DNA of 64,000 bases, taken from assembly GCF_021462525.1 (NCBI RefSeq), contig NZ_JAKEDT010000005.1, positions 23,086-87,085 of the forward strand. The letters are read 5' to 3'. Within the stretch, counting starts at the first letter, position 1; each line of letters opens with the position of its first letter. The notes below the pieces were generated by a model. That model saw only the letters and a program-made list of their open reading frames with translations. It made no database searches and had not been told where the DNA came from. This stretch comes from Thermus caliditerrae (lineage in GTDB: Bacteria; Deinococcota; Deinococci; Deinococcales; Thermaceae). The position numbers were made by a program, and so were the translations under genes. Shown piece after piece: positions 9,820-19,347 of the stretch.

Positions 9820-11571
9820 ATGAGAAAAGGATGGTTGGTGGTAGCGGGACTTTTAGCTATGGCGGGCGTGGCCGGCGCCCAGACCTTCGTCTGGCCCCAG
9901 AAGTGGACGGTGGCCAAGCCCCAGGAGGTGAAGCGGGGGGGCACCCTGCGGAACTCGGTGATTTCCGATTACCGCACCTTTAACCCCTTCATCACCGCGG
10001 AGTCGGGGAATGTGCCCAGCATTATCTCCGGAGGCAGGGGCCTGGTTACCCGCGACCCCACCACCGGGGACTGGATCCCCTACATGGCCGAGTCCTTCAC
10101 GGTGAGCCCCAACAAGCTGGAGATCACCTTCAAGATCCGCCGGGGCATGAAGTGGTCGGATGGCCGGCCCATCACCGCCGACGACTGGATCACCACCTGG
10201 CGCATCCACACCGACAAGGCGGTGGGGTCCAACAGCTACGATTCCTTCTTCATTGACGGCAAGCCCATCACCCTGCGGAAGATCGACGACTACACCATCC
10301 GTTTCACCTACCCCAAGCCTGATGCCACAGCGTTTGCCGTGGCTGCCTTCGTGCCCTGGCCTGCCCATGTCTTCGGTCCTGTGTACCAGAGGGAGGGGGC
10401 TGAAGGCATCAAGAAGATGTGGGGCTTGAATGAGGACCCGAACAAGATCGTGTCTGGGGGGCCTTGGCTTATCGAGAGCTACCGCCCCGGCGAGCGCCTG
10501 GTGCTGAAGCGTAACCCTGCTTTCGGGGAGTGGAACAAGGATGAGGCGGGCAACCCCGTACCCTACCTGGACCGCTACGAGATCAGGATCGTCAAGGACA
10601 CTAACGCCCAGCTGGCGGAGTTCCTGGCGGGGAACATTGACTTGATGGCCCCCTCCACCGTGGACCACATCTCCCAGATCCGCCAGGCCATCCAGCAGGG
10701 CCGCCTGGACGCCACCATCAAGGTGAACGCCTCTCCGGTGGCCAGTAGCCAGTTCATGGTCTTTAACTGGAACAAGGCCTCGGATCCCTTCAAGCAAAGC
10801 CTCTTCCGCTCCGACAAGTTCCGCCGGGCCATGAGCCACATCGTGAACCGCCAGGCGGTGGTGGACATCGTCTACGGTGGTCTGGGCACCCCCATGTACA
10901 CCAGCGTCTACCCCGTGCTCACCCAGTGGATCAACCCCAGGGTGCCCAAGTACGAGTACAACCTGCAAGAGGCGGCCAAGCTCCTGGCGGAGCTGGGCTT
11001 CACCAAGAAGGACAAGGAAGGCTACCTGGTGGACGGCAGGGGGCGGCGGCTGGAGTTCAACCTCGCCACTAACGCCGGCAACGCCCAGCGGGAGCAGATG
11101 GCCAAGCTCTTCGTGGACGAGGCCAAAAAGGTGGGGGTGAAGGTGAACTTCACCGCCATCGACTTCAACACCCTGGTGGGCCAGCTGCTTGCCTCCGGGC
11201 CCGACCGGCCCTTTGATGCCATCATCATCGGCCTTTCCGGCGGGGACCTGGACTGGCCCTTTGGGTCCAACGTGGTGCCCTGCAAGGGCAACCTGCACAT
11301 GTGGAACAAGTCGGGCCAGTGCATCGACCCGCGGGAGACCCAGCTGGACGCCCTCTACTCCCGCGGACGCACGGAACTGGACTTCCAAAAGCGGCGGGAG
11401 ATCGGCTTCCAGATGCAGCAGATCGAGGCGCAGCTCTTGCCTGTCATCTACATCGCCGGGCCCAACTACCACCCTGCCTGGAACAACCGCCTGGGCGGCG
11501 AGCACCCCGACGCCATCATCAGCGCCATTTGGGGCCAGCGGGAGCTGGAGCTGACCTTCATCAAGAAGTGA
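9820..11571 (+). CDS. Peptide ABC transporter substrate-binding protein (DppA/OppA family)
   Basis: 583-residue family 5 extracellular solute-binding protein. A signal peptide (MRKGWLVVAGLLAMAGVAGA) leads to a cleavage site near residue 20 and no lipobox Cys, so it is periplasmic or wall-associated. The body shows family features such as FTYPKPDATAFA, RSDKFRRAMSHIVNRQAVVD and YHPAWNNRLGG. The start was chosen at the ATG with a good Shine-Dalgarno site and signal peptide; the frame is open for 39 codons upstream. First gene of the operon SBP-permease-permease-ATPase-ATPase; a hairpin after it probably reduces downstream transcription. Confidence 0.93.
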   Translation: MRKGWLVVAGLLAMAGVAGAQTFVWPQKWTVAKPQEVKRGGTLRNSVISDYRTFNPFITAESGNVPSIISGGRGLVTRDPTTGDWIPYMAESFTVSPNKLEITFKIRRGMKWSDGRPITADDWITTWRIHTDKAVGSNSYDSFFIDGKPITLRKIDDYTIRFTYPKPDATAFAVAAFVPWPAHVFGPVYQREGAEGIKKMWGLNEDPNKIVSGGPWLIESYRPGERLVLKRNPAFGEWNKDEAGNPVPYLDRYEIRIVKDTNAQLAEFLAGNIDLMAPSTVDHISQIRQAIQQGRLDATIKVNASPVASSQFMVFNWNKASDPFKQSLFRSDKFRRAMSHIVNRQAVVDIVYGGLGTPMYTSVYPVLTQWINPRVPKYEYNLQEAAKLLAELGFTKKDKEGYLVDGRGRRLEFNLATNAGNAQREQMAKLFVDEAKKVGVKVNFTAIDFNTLVGQLLASGPDRPFDAIIIGLSGGDLDWPFGSNVVPCKGNLHMWNKSGQCIDPRETQLDALYSRGRTELDFQKRREIGFQMQQIEAQLLPVIYIAGPNYHPAWNNRLGGEHPDAIISAIWGQRELELTFIKK

Positions 11572-11586
11572 GCTAGCCCTGTGTGT

Positions 11587-11612
11587 CCCCCGGGGCCAGG
11601 GTGCCCCGGGGG
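11587..11612 (+). terminator. Intra-operon hairpin after the substrate-binding gene
   Basis: CCCCCGGGG pairs with CCCCGGGGG around an eight-base loop, followed by CCTTTC. Position between the binding-protein gene and the permease genes fits partial termination or 3' end stabilisation, giving more binding protein than permease. Confidence 0.6.
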
Positions 11613-11626
11613 GCCTTTCAGAAGCT

Positions 11627-12610
11627 ATGACCGCTTACATCCTGCGCCGTATCCTTTACCTGATCCCTACCTTTTTCGGGGCCACCTTCTTGGCCTTCCT
11701 CATCATCCAGATGGCCCCAGGGGACTACCTCACCCAGCTGGAGCTAGACCCCAAGGTGACCCCGGAGACCATTGCCCGCCTGCGGGCCCAGTTCGGGCTG
11801 GACCGGCCCGTGCACGAGCAGTACCTCCTCTGGATGAACAACATCCTCCATCTGAATCTGGGGTACTCCTTTGCCTACCAGGCGCCGGTCCTCGAGGTCA
11901 TCTGGCCCCGGGTGGTGAACTCCATGGTGATTGTCCTCCCCTCCACCCTCCTCCTCTACCTGGTGGCCATCCCCATCGGGGTGTATGGCGCGGTGCGCCA
12001 GTACTCCTTGGGAGACCGCCTCCTCTCCTTCCTGGCCTACCTTGGCCTTTCCATTCCCAGCTTCTTCCTGGCCCTCATCGCCATCTACATCCTTTTGCAA
12101 ATCAAGTTTCGCACCGGGACCTTGATCTTCCCTGTTTCCGGCATGACCTCCAGCGGCTTTGAGCAGCTACCGCCCTTGCGCCAGCTTCTGGACATCGCCT
12201 GGCACGCGGTGGTGCCTGTGCTGGTGGCCACTGCCAACGACATCGCTGGGCTTTCCCGCCTCATGCGGGGGCAGATGCTGGAGGTATTGGGCCAGGACTA
12301 CATCCGCACCGCTCGGGCCAAGGGCCTGGCCGAGCGGGTGGTGCTCTACAAGCACGCTTTTCGCAACGCGGTGATCCCCTTCGTCGCCACCTTGGGCGGC
12401 CTCCTTCCTAGCCTCATCTCGGGGGCGGGCTTCGTGGAGGTGGTCATGGCTTGGCCGGGCATTACCCCCTTCTTCCTGGATGCCATCGCCAACCAGGACC
12501 TCTACGTCATCGCAGGCTTCCTTACCGTGAGCCTCGTTCTCCTCATGGTGGGGAACCTCATCTCCGACCTTCTTCTGGCCTGGGTGGACCCCAGGATCCG
12601 CTACGAATAG
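11627..12610 (+). CDS. Peptide ABC transporter permease (DppB family)
   Basis: 327-residue inner-membrane permease with about six helices. The N-terminus MTAYILRRILYLIPTFFG, the periplasmic loop containing LRAQFGLDRPVHEQYLLWM, and the EAA-type loop ending in RTARAKGLAERVVLYKHAFRNA are diagnostic of DppB/OppB. Forms the pore with the following DppC-like protein. Seventeen bases separate its stop from the next ATG. Confidence 0.95.
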   Translation: MTAYILRRILYLIPTFFGATFLAFLIIQMAPGDYLTQLELDPKVTPETIARLRAQFGLDRPVHEQYLLWMNNILHLNLGYSFAYQAPVLEVIWPRVVNSMVIVLPSTLLLYLVAIPIGVYGAVRQYSLGDRLLSFLAYLGLSIPSFFLALIAIYILLQIKFRTGTLIFPVSGMTSSGFEQLPPLRQLLDIAWHAVVPVLVATANDIAGLSRLMRGQMLEVLGQDYIRTARAKGLAERVVLYKHAFRNAVIPFVATLGGLLPSLISGAGFVEVVMAWPGITPFFLDAIANQDLYVIAGFLTVSLVLLMVGNLISDLLLAWVDPRIRYE

Positions 12611-12626
12611 GGGGTGAGCTGTGGCT

Positions 12627-13976
12627 ATGTCTGCCAACGCTACCCGGACGCATCTGGTTCTGCGCCAGTTCCGCAAGCACCGCCTGGCGGTTTGGGGCGG
12701 GCGTATTCTTTTGGTGCTTTACCTGATGGCCGCTTTTGCGGGGTTTTTCAGCCCCTACGACCCCAACTACTACGAGCTCTACCCGCCCAAGGGCCACCAC
12801 CCGCCCACCCGCATTTACTTTGTGGACCCGGAAACGGGAAGGCTCAGCCGACCTTTTGTCTATGCCACCAATCGGAGTATCGACCCGGTAACCCTGCAGC
12901 CCCGCTACGAGGAAGACCCCTCTCAGGGCAAGTTCTACTTGCGCTTCTTCGTGCGCACTCCCGAACAACCCTATACCATTTTCAAGGTGTTCCGCTCCGA
13001 CCTCCGGCTCTTCGGAGTGGAGGCTCCGGGCCGCATCTTTCTCATGGGTACCGATAACTTTGGCCGGGACCTCTTCAGCCGTGTGGTCTACGGCGGGCAG
13101 GTTTCGCTCACCATCGGTATCCTCTCGGCCTTGGTGTCCTTCGCCTTGGGGCTCCTTTTAGGGGGGATCGCCGGCTACTTCTCCGGGCGTCCCTTTGCCC
13201 TTTCCCTTCCCCCCAAGGCATGGCGGGGCCTGGGGTTGGTGTTGGGGCCTTTGAGCCTCGTCCTGTGGGTGGCCGTGGCCATGGGGGCTCTGTACCTGGC
13301 CTGGTCCTTCGTGCGGCTGAGCCCGGGCAAGGACTGGTTCTCCTACGGGATCGACGGCTTGGTCTTGACCTTGGGGGTGGGGGCGGCGCTGGCGATCCTC
13401 TGGCGGGTCTTCCGGGAGCCTCTCCGCTTGGACCCCGATGACCTCATCATGCGCACGGTGGAGATCATCGCTGCTATTCCCAGCCTGTTCCTCCTCATCT
13501 CCTTGCGGGCGGTCTTTCCCACCAACGTAGATCCCCTCCTCACCTTCTACCTCGTGGTGGGCCTACTGGGCTTTATCGGCTGGGGGGGGCTGGCCCGGGT
13601 GGTGCGGGGCATTGTCCTCTCGGTGCGGGAGATGGACTACGTGCAGGCGGCGAGGGCCCTGGGGGCCTCGGACGGGCGCATCATCGCCCGACATGTGCTT
13701 CCCGCCACGGCCAGTTACGTGATCGTGAGCCTCTCCCTCACCATCCCCGGGTTTATCCTGGGGGAGAGTGGCCTCTCCTTCCTGGGCTTGGGGGTAACGG
13801 AGCCCTATACCAGTTGGGGGCTCCTCCTGCAGGCGGCGCAGCAGGGGGGGTTTGCCTCCTTCACCGACCGCCCGTGGGTGCTGTGGCCGGGGTTTTTCAT
13901 CTTCCTCTCGGTTCTTTCCTGGAACTTCCTGGGCGATGGCCTGCGGGATGCCCTGGATCCCCGGCGGAGGCAGTAG
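12627..13976 (+). CDS. Peptide ABC transporter permease (DppC family) with two large insertions
   Basis: About 449 residues against roughly 300 for usual DppC. Core motifs are present: [18 protein letters not shown] and the EAA loop [20 protein letters not shown]. Two extra blocks are seen: about 80 residues between the first helix and the GTDNFGRD motif, probably external, and about 70 residues (near residues 190-260) with two additional hydrophobic helices between the second and third usual helices. I chose ATG 12627 because GGGGTGAG is properly spaced from it; a GTG at 12621 in frame is too close to that site. Confidence 0.9.
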   Translation: MSANATRTHLVLRQFRKHRLAVWGGRILLVLYLMAAFAGFFSPYDPNYYELYPPKGHHPPTRIYFVDPETGRLSRPFVYATNRSIDPVTLQPRYEEDPSQGKFYLRFFVRTPEQPYTIFKVFRSDLRLFGVEAPGRIFLMGTDNFGRDLFSRVVYGGQVSLTIGILSALVSFALGLLLGGIAGYFSGRPFALSLPPKAWRGLGLVLGPLSLVLWVAVAMGALYLAWSFVRLSPGKDWFSYGIDGLVLTLGVGAALAILWRVFREPLRLDPDDLIMRTVEIIAAIPSLFLLISLRAVFPTNVDPLLTFYLVVGLLGFIGWGGLARVVRGIVLSVREMDYVQAARALGASDGRIIARHVLPATASYVIVSLSLTIPGFILGESGLSFLGLGVTEPYTSWGLLLQAAQQGGFASFTDRPWVLWPGFFIFLSVLSWNFLGDGLRDALDPRRRQ

Positions 13977-14048
13977 GCCCTTCTCTTTTGACCGGGTATG
14001 GCGTATAACGGGTGAGGTGTTTTGAGGGCAGTGCCCGAAGGAGTGCGC

Positions 14049-15068
14049 ATGGACGAAAAGCGGCTACTGGAGGTGAAGGACCTCAGGGTCCACTTCTTCA
14101 CCGACGATGGGGTGGTGAAGGCGGTGGACGGGGTGTCCTTCCACGTGGATAAGGGGGAGACCCTGGCGGTGGTGGGGGAGTCGGGCTCGGGGAAGAGCGT
14201 GACCTCCTTGGCCCTCATGCGGCTCATTCCCACCCCCCCTGGGCGGATCGTGGGGGGCGAGGTGCTCTTCCGGGGCAAGGACGGGCAGGTGCGGGACCTG
14301 ACCAAGCTTTCGGAGGCGGAGATGCGCCGCATCCGGGGCAACGACATCGCCATGATCTTCCAAGAGCCCATGACCTCCTTGAACCCGGTGTACACGGTGG
14401 GGGACCAGATCGCCGAGGCCATCATGCTCCACCAGGGGAAAAGCCGCAAGGAGGCCATGGAGCTGGCGGCCCACATGCTGGACCTGGTGGGCATCCCTGA
14501 GCCCAAGAAGCGGCTTGCCAACTACCCCCACCAGATGTCCGGCGGGATGCGGCAGCGGGTGATGATCGCCATGGCGCTTTCCTGCAACCCCTCCTTGCTC
14601 ATCGCCGACGAGCCCACCACCGCTTTGGACGTGACCATCCAGGCGCAGATCCTGGAGCTGATGAAGAAGCTCCAGGAGGAGATCGGCATGAGCATCCTCT
14701 TCATCACCCACAACCTGGGGGTGGTGGCGGAGATGGCCGACCGGGTGGTGGTGATGTACGCGGGCCGGGCGGTGGAGCAGGCGGATGTGGTTCCCCTGTT
14801 CAAGGAACCGCTCCACCCCTACACCCGGGGGCTTCTCCACTCCGTGCCCCGGCTGGACCTGGCGGCGGAGCATAAGGAGCGCCTCGAAGCCATCCCCGGC
14901 AACGTTCCCAACCCCCTGTACCTGCCCTCGGGGTGCGCTTTCCACCCCCGGTGCAAGCACTACGTGGAGGGGCTTTGCGACCGGGAAATCCCCCCGCTGG
15001 AAGACGCGGGGGACGGCCGCCAGGTGCGTTGCGTGCGCTGGCGGGACATCCGGGAGGTTAGGGCATGA
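14049..15068 (+). CDS. Peptide ABC transporter ATP-binding protein (DppD family)
   Basis: 339-residue ATPase. Walker A GESGSGKS, signature [12 protein letters not shown], Walker [13 protein letters not shown] and switch His (ITHNLG) are intact. The C-terminal oligopeptide-transporter extension includes a CAFHPRC...C...C cysteine set, typical of Dpp/Opp ATPases with an Fe-S or zinc site. The start is the ATG with AAGGAG upstream; a TTG further upstream (14022) is unlikely. A TATAAC box at 14004-14009 may give extra transcription. Overlaps the next gene by ATGA. Confidence 0.94.
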   Translation: MDEKRLLEVKDLRVHFFTDDGVVKAVDGVSFHVDKGETLAVVGESGSGKSVTSLALMRLIPTPPGRIVGGEVLFRGKDGQVRDLTKLSEAEMRRIRGNDIAMIFQEPMTSLNPVYTVGDQIAEAIMLHQGKSRKEAMELAAHMLDLVGIPEPKKRLANYPHQMSGGMRQRVMIAMALSCNPSLLIADEPTTALDVTIQAQILELMKKLQEEIGMSILFITHNLGVVAEMADRVVVMYAGRAVEQADVVPLFKEPLHPYTRGLLHSVPRLDLAAEHKERLEAIPGNVPNPLYLPSGCAFHPRCKHYVEGLCDREIPPLEDAGDGRQVRCVRWRDIREVRA

Positions 15069-16048
15069 ACGGGAACCACGTCCTCCTGGAGGTTAGGGAC
15101 CTGAAGAAGCACTTCCCCATTCGCGGCGGGGTGCTTTCCCGAGTGGTGGGGAGCGTCAAGGCGGTGGACGGGGTGTCCTTTGCCATCCGGAAGGGGGAGG
15201 TGCTGGGTCTGGTGGGGGAGTCGGGGAGCGGTAAGACCACTGTAGGCCGCACCCTCTTGCGCCTGATCGAGCCCACGGGGGGGCGCATCCTCTTTGACGG
15301 GCAGGACATCACCGAGCTGCCCAAGGACAAGCTGAGGCCCTACCGCCGCCGCATGCAGATCATCTTCCAGGACCCCTTCAGCTCCTTGAACCCGCGCATG
15401 ACCGTGGGGGATATCATTGCCGAACCCCTCATCATCCACGGCATCGGCAAGACCCCCGAGGAGCGGACCGAGCGGGTGGCGGAGCTTTTGAAGCTGGTAG
15501 GGCTTTCCCCGGACCACATGCGTCGCTACCCCCACGAGTTCTCGGGCGGGCAGCGTCAGCGCATCGGCATCGCCCGGGCCCTGGCGGTGGCCCCGGACTT
15601 CATCGTGGCCGACGAGCCGGTTTCCGCCCTGGACGTGTCCATCCAGGCTCAGGTGGTGAACCTCTTGCAAGACCTGAAGGAGGAGCTGGGGCTAACCCTC
15701 CTCTTCATCGCCCACGACCTGGCGGTGGTGGAGTACATCTCCGACCGGGTAGCGGTGATGTACCTGGGCAAGGTGATGGAGATCGCCTCCTCCAAGGAGC
15801 TCTACCGCAACCCCAAGCACCCCTACACCGAGGCCCTGCTCTCGGCGGTGCCCATCCCCGATCCCACGGTGAAGCGGGAGCGGATCGTCCTTCAGGGGGA
15901 CATCCCTTCCCCCATCAACCCGCCCTCGGGTTGCGTCTTCCGCACCCGCTGCCGCTATGCCCTCCCCGAGTGCGCCCAGGTGGTGCCCGAGCTCAAGGAG
16001 GTGAGCCCCGGCCACTTTAAGGCCTGCATCCGGGATGACATCCTCTAA
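15065..16048 (+). CDS. Peptide ABC transporter ATP-binding protein (DppF family)
   Basis: 327-residue partner ATPase. Walker [10 protein letters not shown], signature [15 protein letters not shown], Walker [13 protein letters not shown] and the C-terminal [14 protein letters not shown] cysteine region identify DppF/OppF. Energises peptide uptake with the DppD-like subunit. The ATG overlaps the DppD stop in ATGA, so the two are translationally coupled. Followed by two strong hairpins ending the operon. Confidence 0.95.
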   Translation: MNGNHVLLEVRDLKKHFPIRGGVLSRVVGSVKAVDGVSFAIRKGEVLGLVGESGSGKTTVGRTLLRLIEPTGGRILFDGQDITELPKDKLRPYRRRMQIIFQDPFSSLNPRMTVGDIIAEPLIIHGIGKTPEERTERVAELLKLVGLSPDHMRRYPHEFSGGQRQRIGIARALAVAPDFIVADEPVSALDVSIQAQVVNLLQDLKEELGLTLLFIAHDLAVVEYISDRVAVMYLGKVMEIASSKELYRNPKHPYTEALLSAVPIPDPTVKRERIVLQGDIPSPINPPSGCVFRTRCRYALPECAQVVPELKEVSPGHFKACIRDDIL

Positions 16049-16054
16049 CGCCAA

Positions 16055-16116
16055 CCCACCCTGACGCCGTCAGGGTGGGGGCCCCGGCGGGGACCAACCC
16101 GCCGGGGTATACTTTT
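16055..16116 (+). terminator. Double terminator of the peptide transporter operon
   Basis: Hairpin 1 at 16055-16079 has an 11-bp stem and 3-base loop. Hairpin 2 at 16082-16107 pairs CCCCGGCGGG with CCCGCCGGGG and is followed by TATACTTTT. The TATACT after hairpin 2 also appears to be the -10 box of acuB, so terminator tail and next promoter share bases. Confidence 0.85.
16108..16113 (+). promoter_or_regulatory. Leaderless -10 box of acuB
   Basis: TATACT six bases before the ATG at 16120, placed directly after the terminator stem of the upstream operon. Confidence 0.6.
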
Positions 16117-16119
16117 CCC

Positions 16120-16746
16120 ATGCTGGTCAAGGACGTGATGCACGGTCCCGTGATAAGCGTGGGGCCGGAGTGGACCCTCGAGGACGCCTACAAGCTCCTC
16201 CTGGAACGAGGCATCCGCCACCTCCCCGTGGTGGCGGACGGGCGGCTGGTGGGGATCATCACCGACCGAGACATCCGCCTGGCCACCAGCCACCTGAACC
16301 CTCAAGGCCCCTGCCCGGGGTGCACCCAGGTGGGGGACGTGATGACCAAGGACGTGATCACCTCCCATCCCTTGGACCCCGTGGAGGAGGCGGCCCGGGT
16401 GATGCGGGAGCGGAAGATTGGCTCGTTGCCGGTCCTGGAGGACGGCCGCCTGGTGGGGATTGTGACGGGGATCGACCTTTTGGATGCCCTCCTGAAGCTC
16501 ACCGGGGTTACGGAGCCTTCCGGGCGGCTGGAGGTGCGCCTGCCCGACCGCGTGGGGGAGCTGGCCCGGCTCACGGGGTTCCTGGCGGGACGGGGGGTCA
16601 ACATCCACTCCCTCCTCTCCTACCCCGAGGACGGGGACCGGGTGCGGGCGGTGGTGCGGGTGAACACCTTGGAGACCCACCTCCTGGCGGAGGGCCTCCG
16701 CCAGGAAGGTTTTGATGTCCTCTGGCCGCCCAAGAAGCCATGGTGA
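16120..16746 (+). CDS. acuB: CBS-pair + ACT domain protein (AcuB)
   Basis: 208 residues: two CBS motifs (about 1-60 and 72-130) with the repeated pattern VVADGRLVGIITDRDI and VLEDGRLVGIVTGIDL, then an ACT domain (about 138-208) beginning GRLEVRLPDRVGELARLTGF. Such proteins sense adenylates and amino acids. In Bacillus acuB lies with acuA and acuC, which acetylate and deacetylate acetyl-CoA synthetase; here it overlaps acuC by seven bases, supporting a shared role. No acetyltransferase gene is adjacent. Confidence 0.9.
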   Translation: MLVKDVMHGPVISVGPEWTLEDAYKLLLERGIRHLPVVADGRLVGIITDRDIRLATSHLNPQGPCPGCTQVGDVMTKDVITSHPLDPVEEAARVMRERKIGSLPVLEDGRLVGIVTGIDLLDALLKLTGVTEPSGRLEVRLPDRVGELARLTGFLAGRGVNIHSLLSYPEDGDRVRAVVRVNTLETHLLAEGLRQEGFDVLWPPKKPW

Positions 16747-17867
16747 TCTACCGGGAGGAGTACCGCCTCTACGATCTCGGGCCCCATCACCCCTTCAGCC
16801 CGGTGCGGCTGGAGATGCTCACCTCCCTCCTGAAGGCCCTAGGGGTTTGGCAGGAGCCCCTGGCCCCGCCGGAGGCCACCCGGGAGGAGGTGCTCTCCGT
16901 TCATTCCGAGCGGCTGGTGCGGCGGGTGGAGGCGGCAAGCCGGGGGGAGAAGGTGTCCGACCTGGAACACTACGGCCTGGGCACGGGGGACACCCCCGTC
17001 TTCCCAGGCATGGACCAGGCGGCCCGGGTGCTGGTGGGGGGGACCCTGGAGGGGGCGAGGCGCATTCTGGCGGGGGAAAAGCGGGTGCTCCAGCTGGGCG
17101 GGGGCCTCCACCACGCCCAGTACGACCGGGCCTCGGGCTTTTGCGTCTACAACGACCTTTCTGTGGCCATCCGCCGCCTCACCCGCGCTGGGCTTAGGGT
17201 GGCCTACCTGGACATCGACGTCCACCACGGGGACGGGGTGCAGTGGCTTCACTACGAGGAGAAGGAGGTCCTCACCCTGAGCCTCCACGAGTCCGGGCGC
17301 TACCTCTTTCCCGGCACCGGCCACGTGCACGAGATCGGCAAGGGGGGAGGGGCGGGTAGGAAGCTCAACCTGCCCTTGGAGCCCTTTACCGAGGACGAAA
17401 GCTACCTCGAGGTCTTCGAGGCCCTGGTACCTTGGGCTTTGGCGGCTTTCCGTCCGGACGTTCTGGTGGTTCAGGCGGGGGCGGACGCCCACTTCCTGGA
17501 CCCCTTGGCGGACCTTCTCCTCACCACCCGGGCCTACGAGAGGCTTTTCCGCCTGGTGCTTCAGTACGCCGAAGCCTACGCCGGGGGCAGGGTGCTCTTC
17601 ACCCTGGGGGGCGGGTACAGCCTGGACGCGGCGGTCCGGGTCTGGGCCCTGCTCTACCACGTGTTCCACGGCCTTTCCCTCCCCGAGCGCCTGCCCGAGG
17701 GCTGGCGCTCGGCGTGGGAGGCGAGGCTGGGGAAGCCCCTCACCCCTACCCTCCATGACCCCAGGGCCCCCTACCCGGAAATTCCCCGAAAGCCCGAGAT
17801 CGAAAAGCGCAACCGCCTCACCCTGCAAAGGCTCACGGAGCTGGTGGGGCCCCACCTGCTACACTAG
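16740..17867 (+). CDS. acuC: Acetoin utilization protein AcuC, zinc-dependent deacetylase
   Basis: 375-residue class I/II histone-deacetylase-family enzyme. Active-site residues are intact: His124-His125 (GGLHHA), zinc ligands Asp160 and His162 (LDIDVHHGDG) and Asp249 (QAGADAH), and catalytic Tyr293 (GGGYS). AcuC removes acetyl groups from lysines, classically reactivating acetyl-CoA synthetase. The ATG overlaps the acuB stop (ATGGTGA). The TACACT promoter of ttuB sits across its last codons. Confidence 0.93.
   Translation: MVIYREEYRLYDLGPHHPFSPVRLEMLTSLLKALGVWQEPLAPPEATREEVLSVHSERLVRRVEAASRGEKVSDLEHYGLGTGDTPVFPGMDQAARVLVGGTLEGARRILAGEKRVLQLGGGLHHAQYDRASGFCVYNDLSVAIRRLTRAGLRVAYLDIDVHHGDGVQWLHYEEKEVLTLSLHESGRYLFPGTGHVHEIGKGGGAGRKLNLPLEPFTEDESYLEVFEALVPWALAAFRPDVLVVQAGADAHFLDPLADLLLTTRAYERLFRLVLQYAEAYAGGRVLFTLGGGYSLDAAVRVWALLYHVFHGLSLPERLPEGWRSAWEARLGKPLTPTLHDPRAPYPEIPRKPEIEKRNRLTLQRLTELVGPHLLH
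17860..17865 (+). promoter_or_regulatory. Leaderless -10 box of ttuB
   Basis: TACACT overlaps the final codons of acuC and lies six bases before the GTG start of ttuB. Confidence 0.5.
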
Positions 17868-17871
17868 CGGG

Positions 17872-18069
17872 GTGAAGGTCATTCTGCGCCTGCCCGAGCG
17901 CAAAGAGGTGGAGGTGAAGGGGGATAGGCCGCTGAAGGAGGTCCTCCTGGAGCTAGGCTTAAATCCGGAAACGGTGGTGGTGATCCGGGGCGAGGAGCTC
18001 CTCACCCCGGACGAGAGGGTGGGGGAAGGGGAGACCCTCGAGGTCCTCTCCGCCATCTCGGGGGGTTAG
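17872..18069 (+). CDS. ttuB: Ubiquitin-like sulfur carrier TtuB
   Basis: 65-residue MoaD/ThiS-like beta-grasp protein ending in Gly-Gly (SAISGG), the site of thiocarboxylation. In Thermus thermophilus TtuB donates sulfur to TtuA for 2-thioribothymidine at tRNA position 54 and can also be conjugated to proteins. The GTG start gives the family's expected length. Only one base separates its stop from ttuA, so the donor and the enzyme are made together. Confidence 0.93.
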   Translation: MKVILRLPERKEVEVKGDRPLKEVLLELGLNPETVVVIRGEELLTPDERVGEGETLEVLSAISGG

Positions 18070-18070
18070 G

Positions 18071-19036
18071 ATGGTCTGCAAGGTCTGCGGGGAGAAGGCG
18101 CAGGTGGAACTCCGCGCCCGGGGCTTCGCCCTCTGCAAGGCGCACTACCTGGACTGGTTCGTGAAGGAAACGGAGAGGGCCATCCGGCGCCACCGGATGC
18201 TCCAACCGGGGGAGCGGGTCTTGGTGGCCGTTTCGGGGGGGAAGGACTCCCTGGCCCTTTGGGACGTGCTCCACCGCCTCGGGTACCAGGCGGTGGGCCT
18301 CCACCTGCAGCTGGGCATTGGGGCCTACTCGGAAAGGAGCCTCGAGGTCACCCAGGCCTTCGCCCGGGAGCGGGGCCTGGAACTCCTGGTGGTGGACCTG
18401 CGCCAAGCCTACGGCTTCGGGGTGCCGGAGCTGGCCCAGCTCACGGGGCGGGTGGCCTGCTCCGCCTGCGGGCTTTCCAAGCGCTACGTCATCAACCAGG
18501 TGGCGGTGGAAGGGGGCTTTAGGGCAGTGGCCACGGGGCACAACCTGGACGACGAGGCGGCGGTGCTCTTCGGGAACCTCCTCAATCCCCAGGAGGACGC
18601 CCTCATCCGCCAGGGGCCGGTCCTGCCCGAGCGCCCCGGCCTTGCCGCCCGGGTCAAGCCCTTTTACCGCTTCAGCGAAAGGGAGGTGCTCTCCTACACC
18701 CTGCTTCGGGGCATCCGCTACCTGCACGAGGAGTGCCCCAACGCCAAGGGGGCCAAGAGCCTCCTCTACAAGGAGGCCCTGAACCGGGTGGAACAGGATA
18801 TGCCGGGGGCCAAGCTCCGCTTCCTCGAGGGCTTCCTTGAGAAGATCCGGCCCCGCCTTCAGGCGGGGGAGGAGGTGGCCTTACGGGAGTGCGAGCGCTG
18901 CGGCTACCCCACCACGGGGGCGGTCTGCTCCTTCTGCCGCATGTGGGACGCGGCCTACCGGCGGGCCAAGAAGCGGCGCCTCCTCCCCGAGGAGGCTGAG
19001 TTCCGCCCCCACGTGGAGCCCGTGCATGCCGGTTAA
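18071..19036 (+). CDS. ttuA: tRNA-5-methyluridine54 2-sulfurtransferase TtuA
   Basis: 321-residue PP-loop sulfurtransferase. N-terminal zinc finger Cys3, Cys6, Cys22 and His25; ATP-pyrophosphatase loop SGGKDS at 55-60; Cys130, Cys133 (CSAC) and Cys222 (EECPNA), which hold the catalytic 4Fe-4S cluster in the T. thermophilus enzyme; a C-terminal zinc finger CERCG...CSFC. Thiolates T54 of tRNA, raising melting temperature for growth at high temperature. Its last codons overlap the DUF1653 gene. Confidence 0.96.
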   Translation: MVCKVCGEKAQVELRARGFALCKAHYLDWFVKETERAIRRHRMLQPGERVLVAVSGGKDSLALWDVLHRLGYQAVGLHLQLGIGAYSERSLEVTQAFARERGLELLVVDLRQAYGFGVPELAQLTGRVACSACGLSKRYVINQVAVEGGFRAVATGHNLDDEAAVLFGNLLNPQEDALIRQGPVLPERPGLAARVKPFYRFSEREVLSYTLLRGIRYLHEECPNAKGAKSLLYKEALNRVEQDMPGAKLRFLEGFLEKIRPRLQAGEEVALRECERCGYPTTGAVCSFCRMWDAAYRRAKKRRLLPEEAEFRPHVEPVHAG

Positions 19037-19238
19037 GCCTGGCCTTTACCGCCATTACAAGGGCAAGCTCTATCGGGTTCTCTTCCTGGCCCGCCATTCG
19101 GAAACGGAGGAGGTGCTGGTGGTCTACCAGGCCCTTTACGGGGAGGAGGGCTACTGGGTGCGCCCCCTGACCCTTTTCCTGGAGCTGGTGGAGGTGGAGG
19201 GGCGGAAGGTGCCCCGGTTTGAACGCCTGGGGGACTGA
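19026..19238 (+). CDS. DUF1653 protein
   Basis: 70-residue conserved protein. The pattern GLYRHYKGKLYRVLFLARHSETEE...VVYQALYGE..YWVRPLTLFLE matches the DUF1653 family of short beta-rich proteins of unknown function. The start overlaps the last 11 bases of ttuA, so the two are co-transcribed. No link to tRNA thiolation is known. Confidence 0.85.
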   Translation: MPVKPGLYRHYKGKLYRVLFLARHSETEEVLVVYQALYGEEGYWVRPLTLFLELVEVEGRKVPRFERLGD

Positions 19239-19347
19239 GGGCGGCACCTGGGGCTTGCGCCCGCTTTCCTGCCAGGCCGCCACGCCTCCGGGCCGGCAGG
19301 GGCTGGAAGGGCTTCCACCCCGGCGGGCACGGGGGTAGACTCGGGGC

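Noticed and set aside
9853-11505. 550-codon antisense frame across the peptide-binding protein gene
   Set aside because: Same shadow effect; the sense strand has a signal peptide, Shine-Dalgarno site, promoter and clear family.
16075-16119. Upstream extension of acuB to 16075
   Set aside because: It would run through the terminator hairpin; the TATACT box and the CBS domain start fit ATG 16120.
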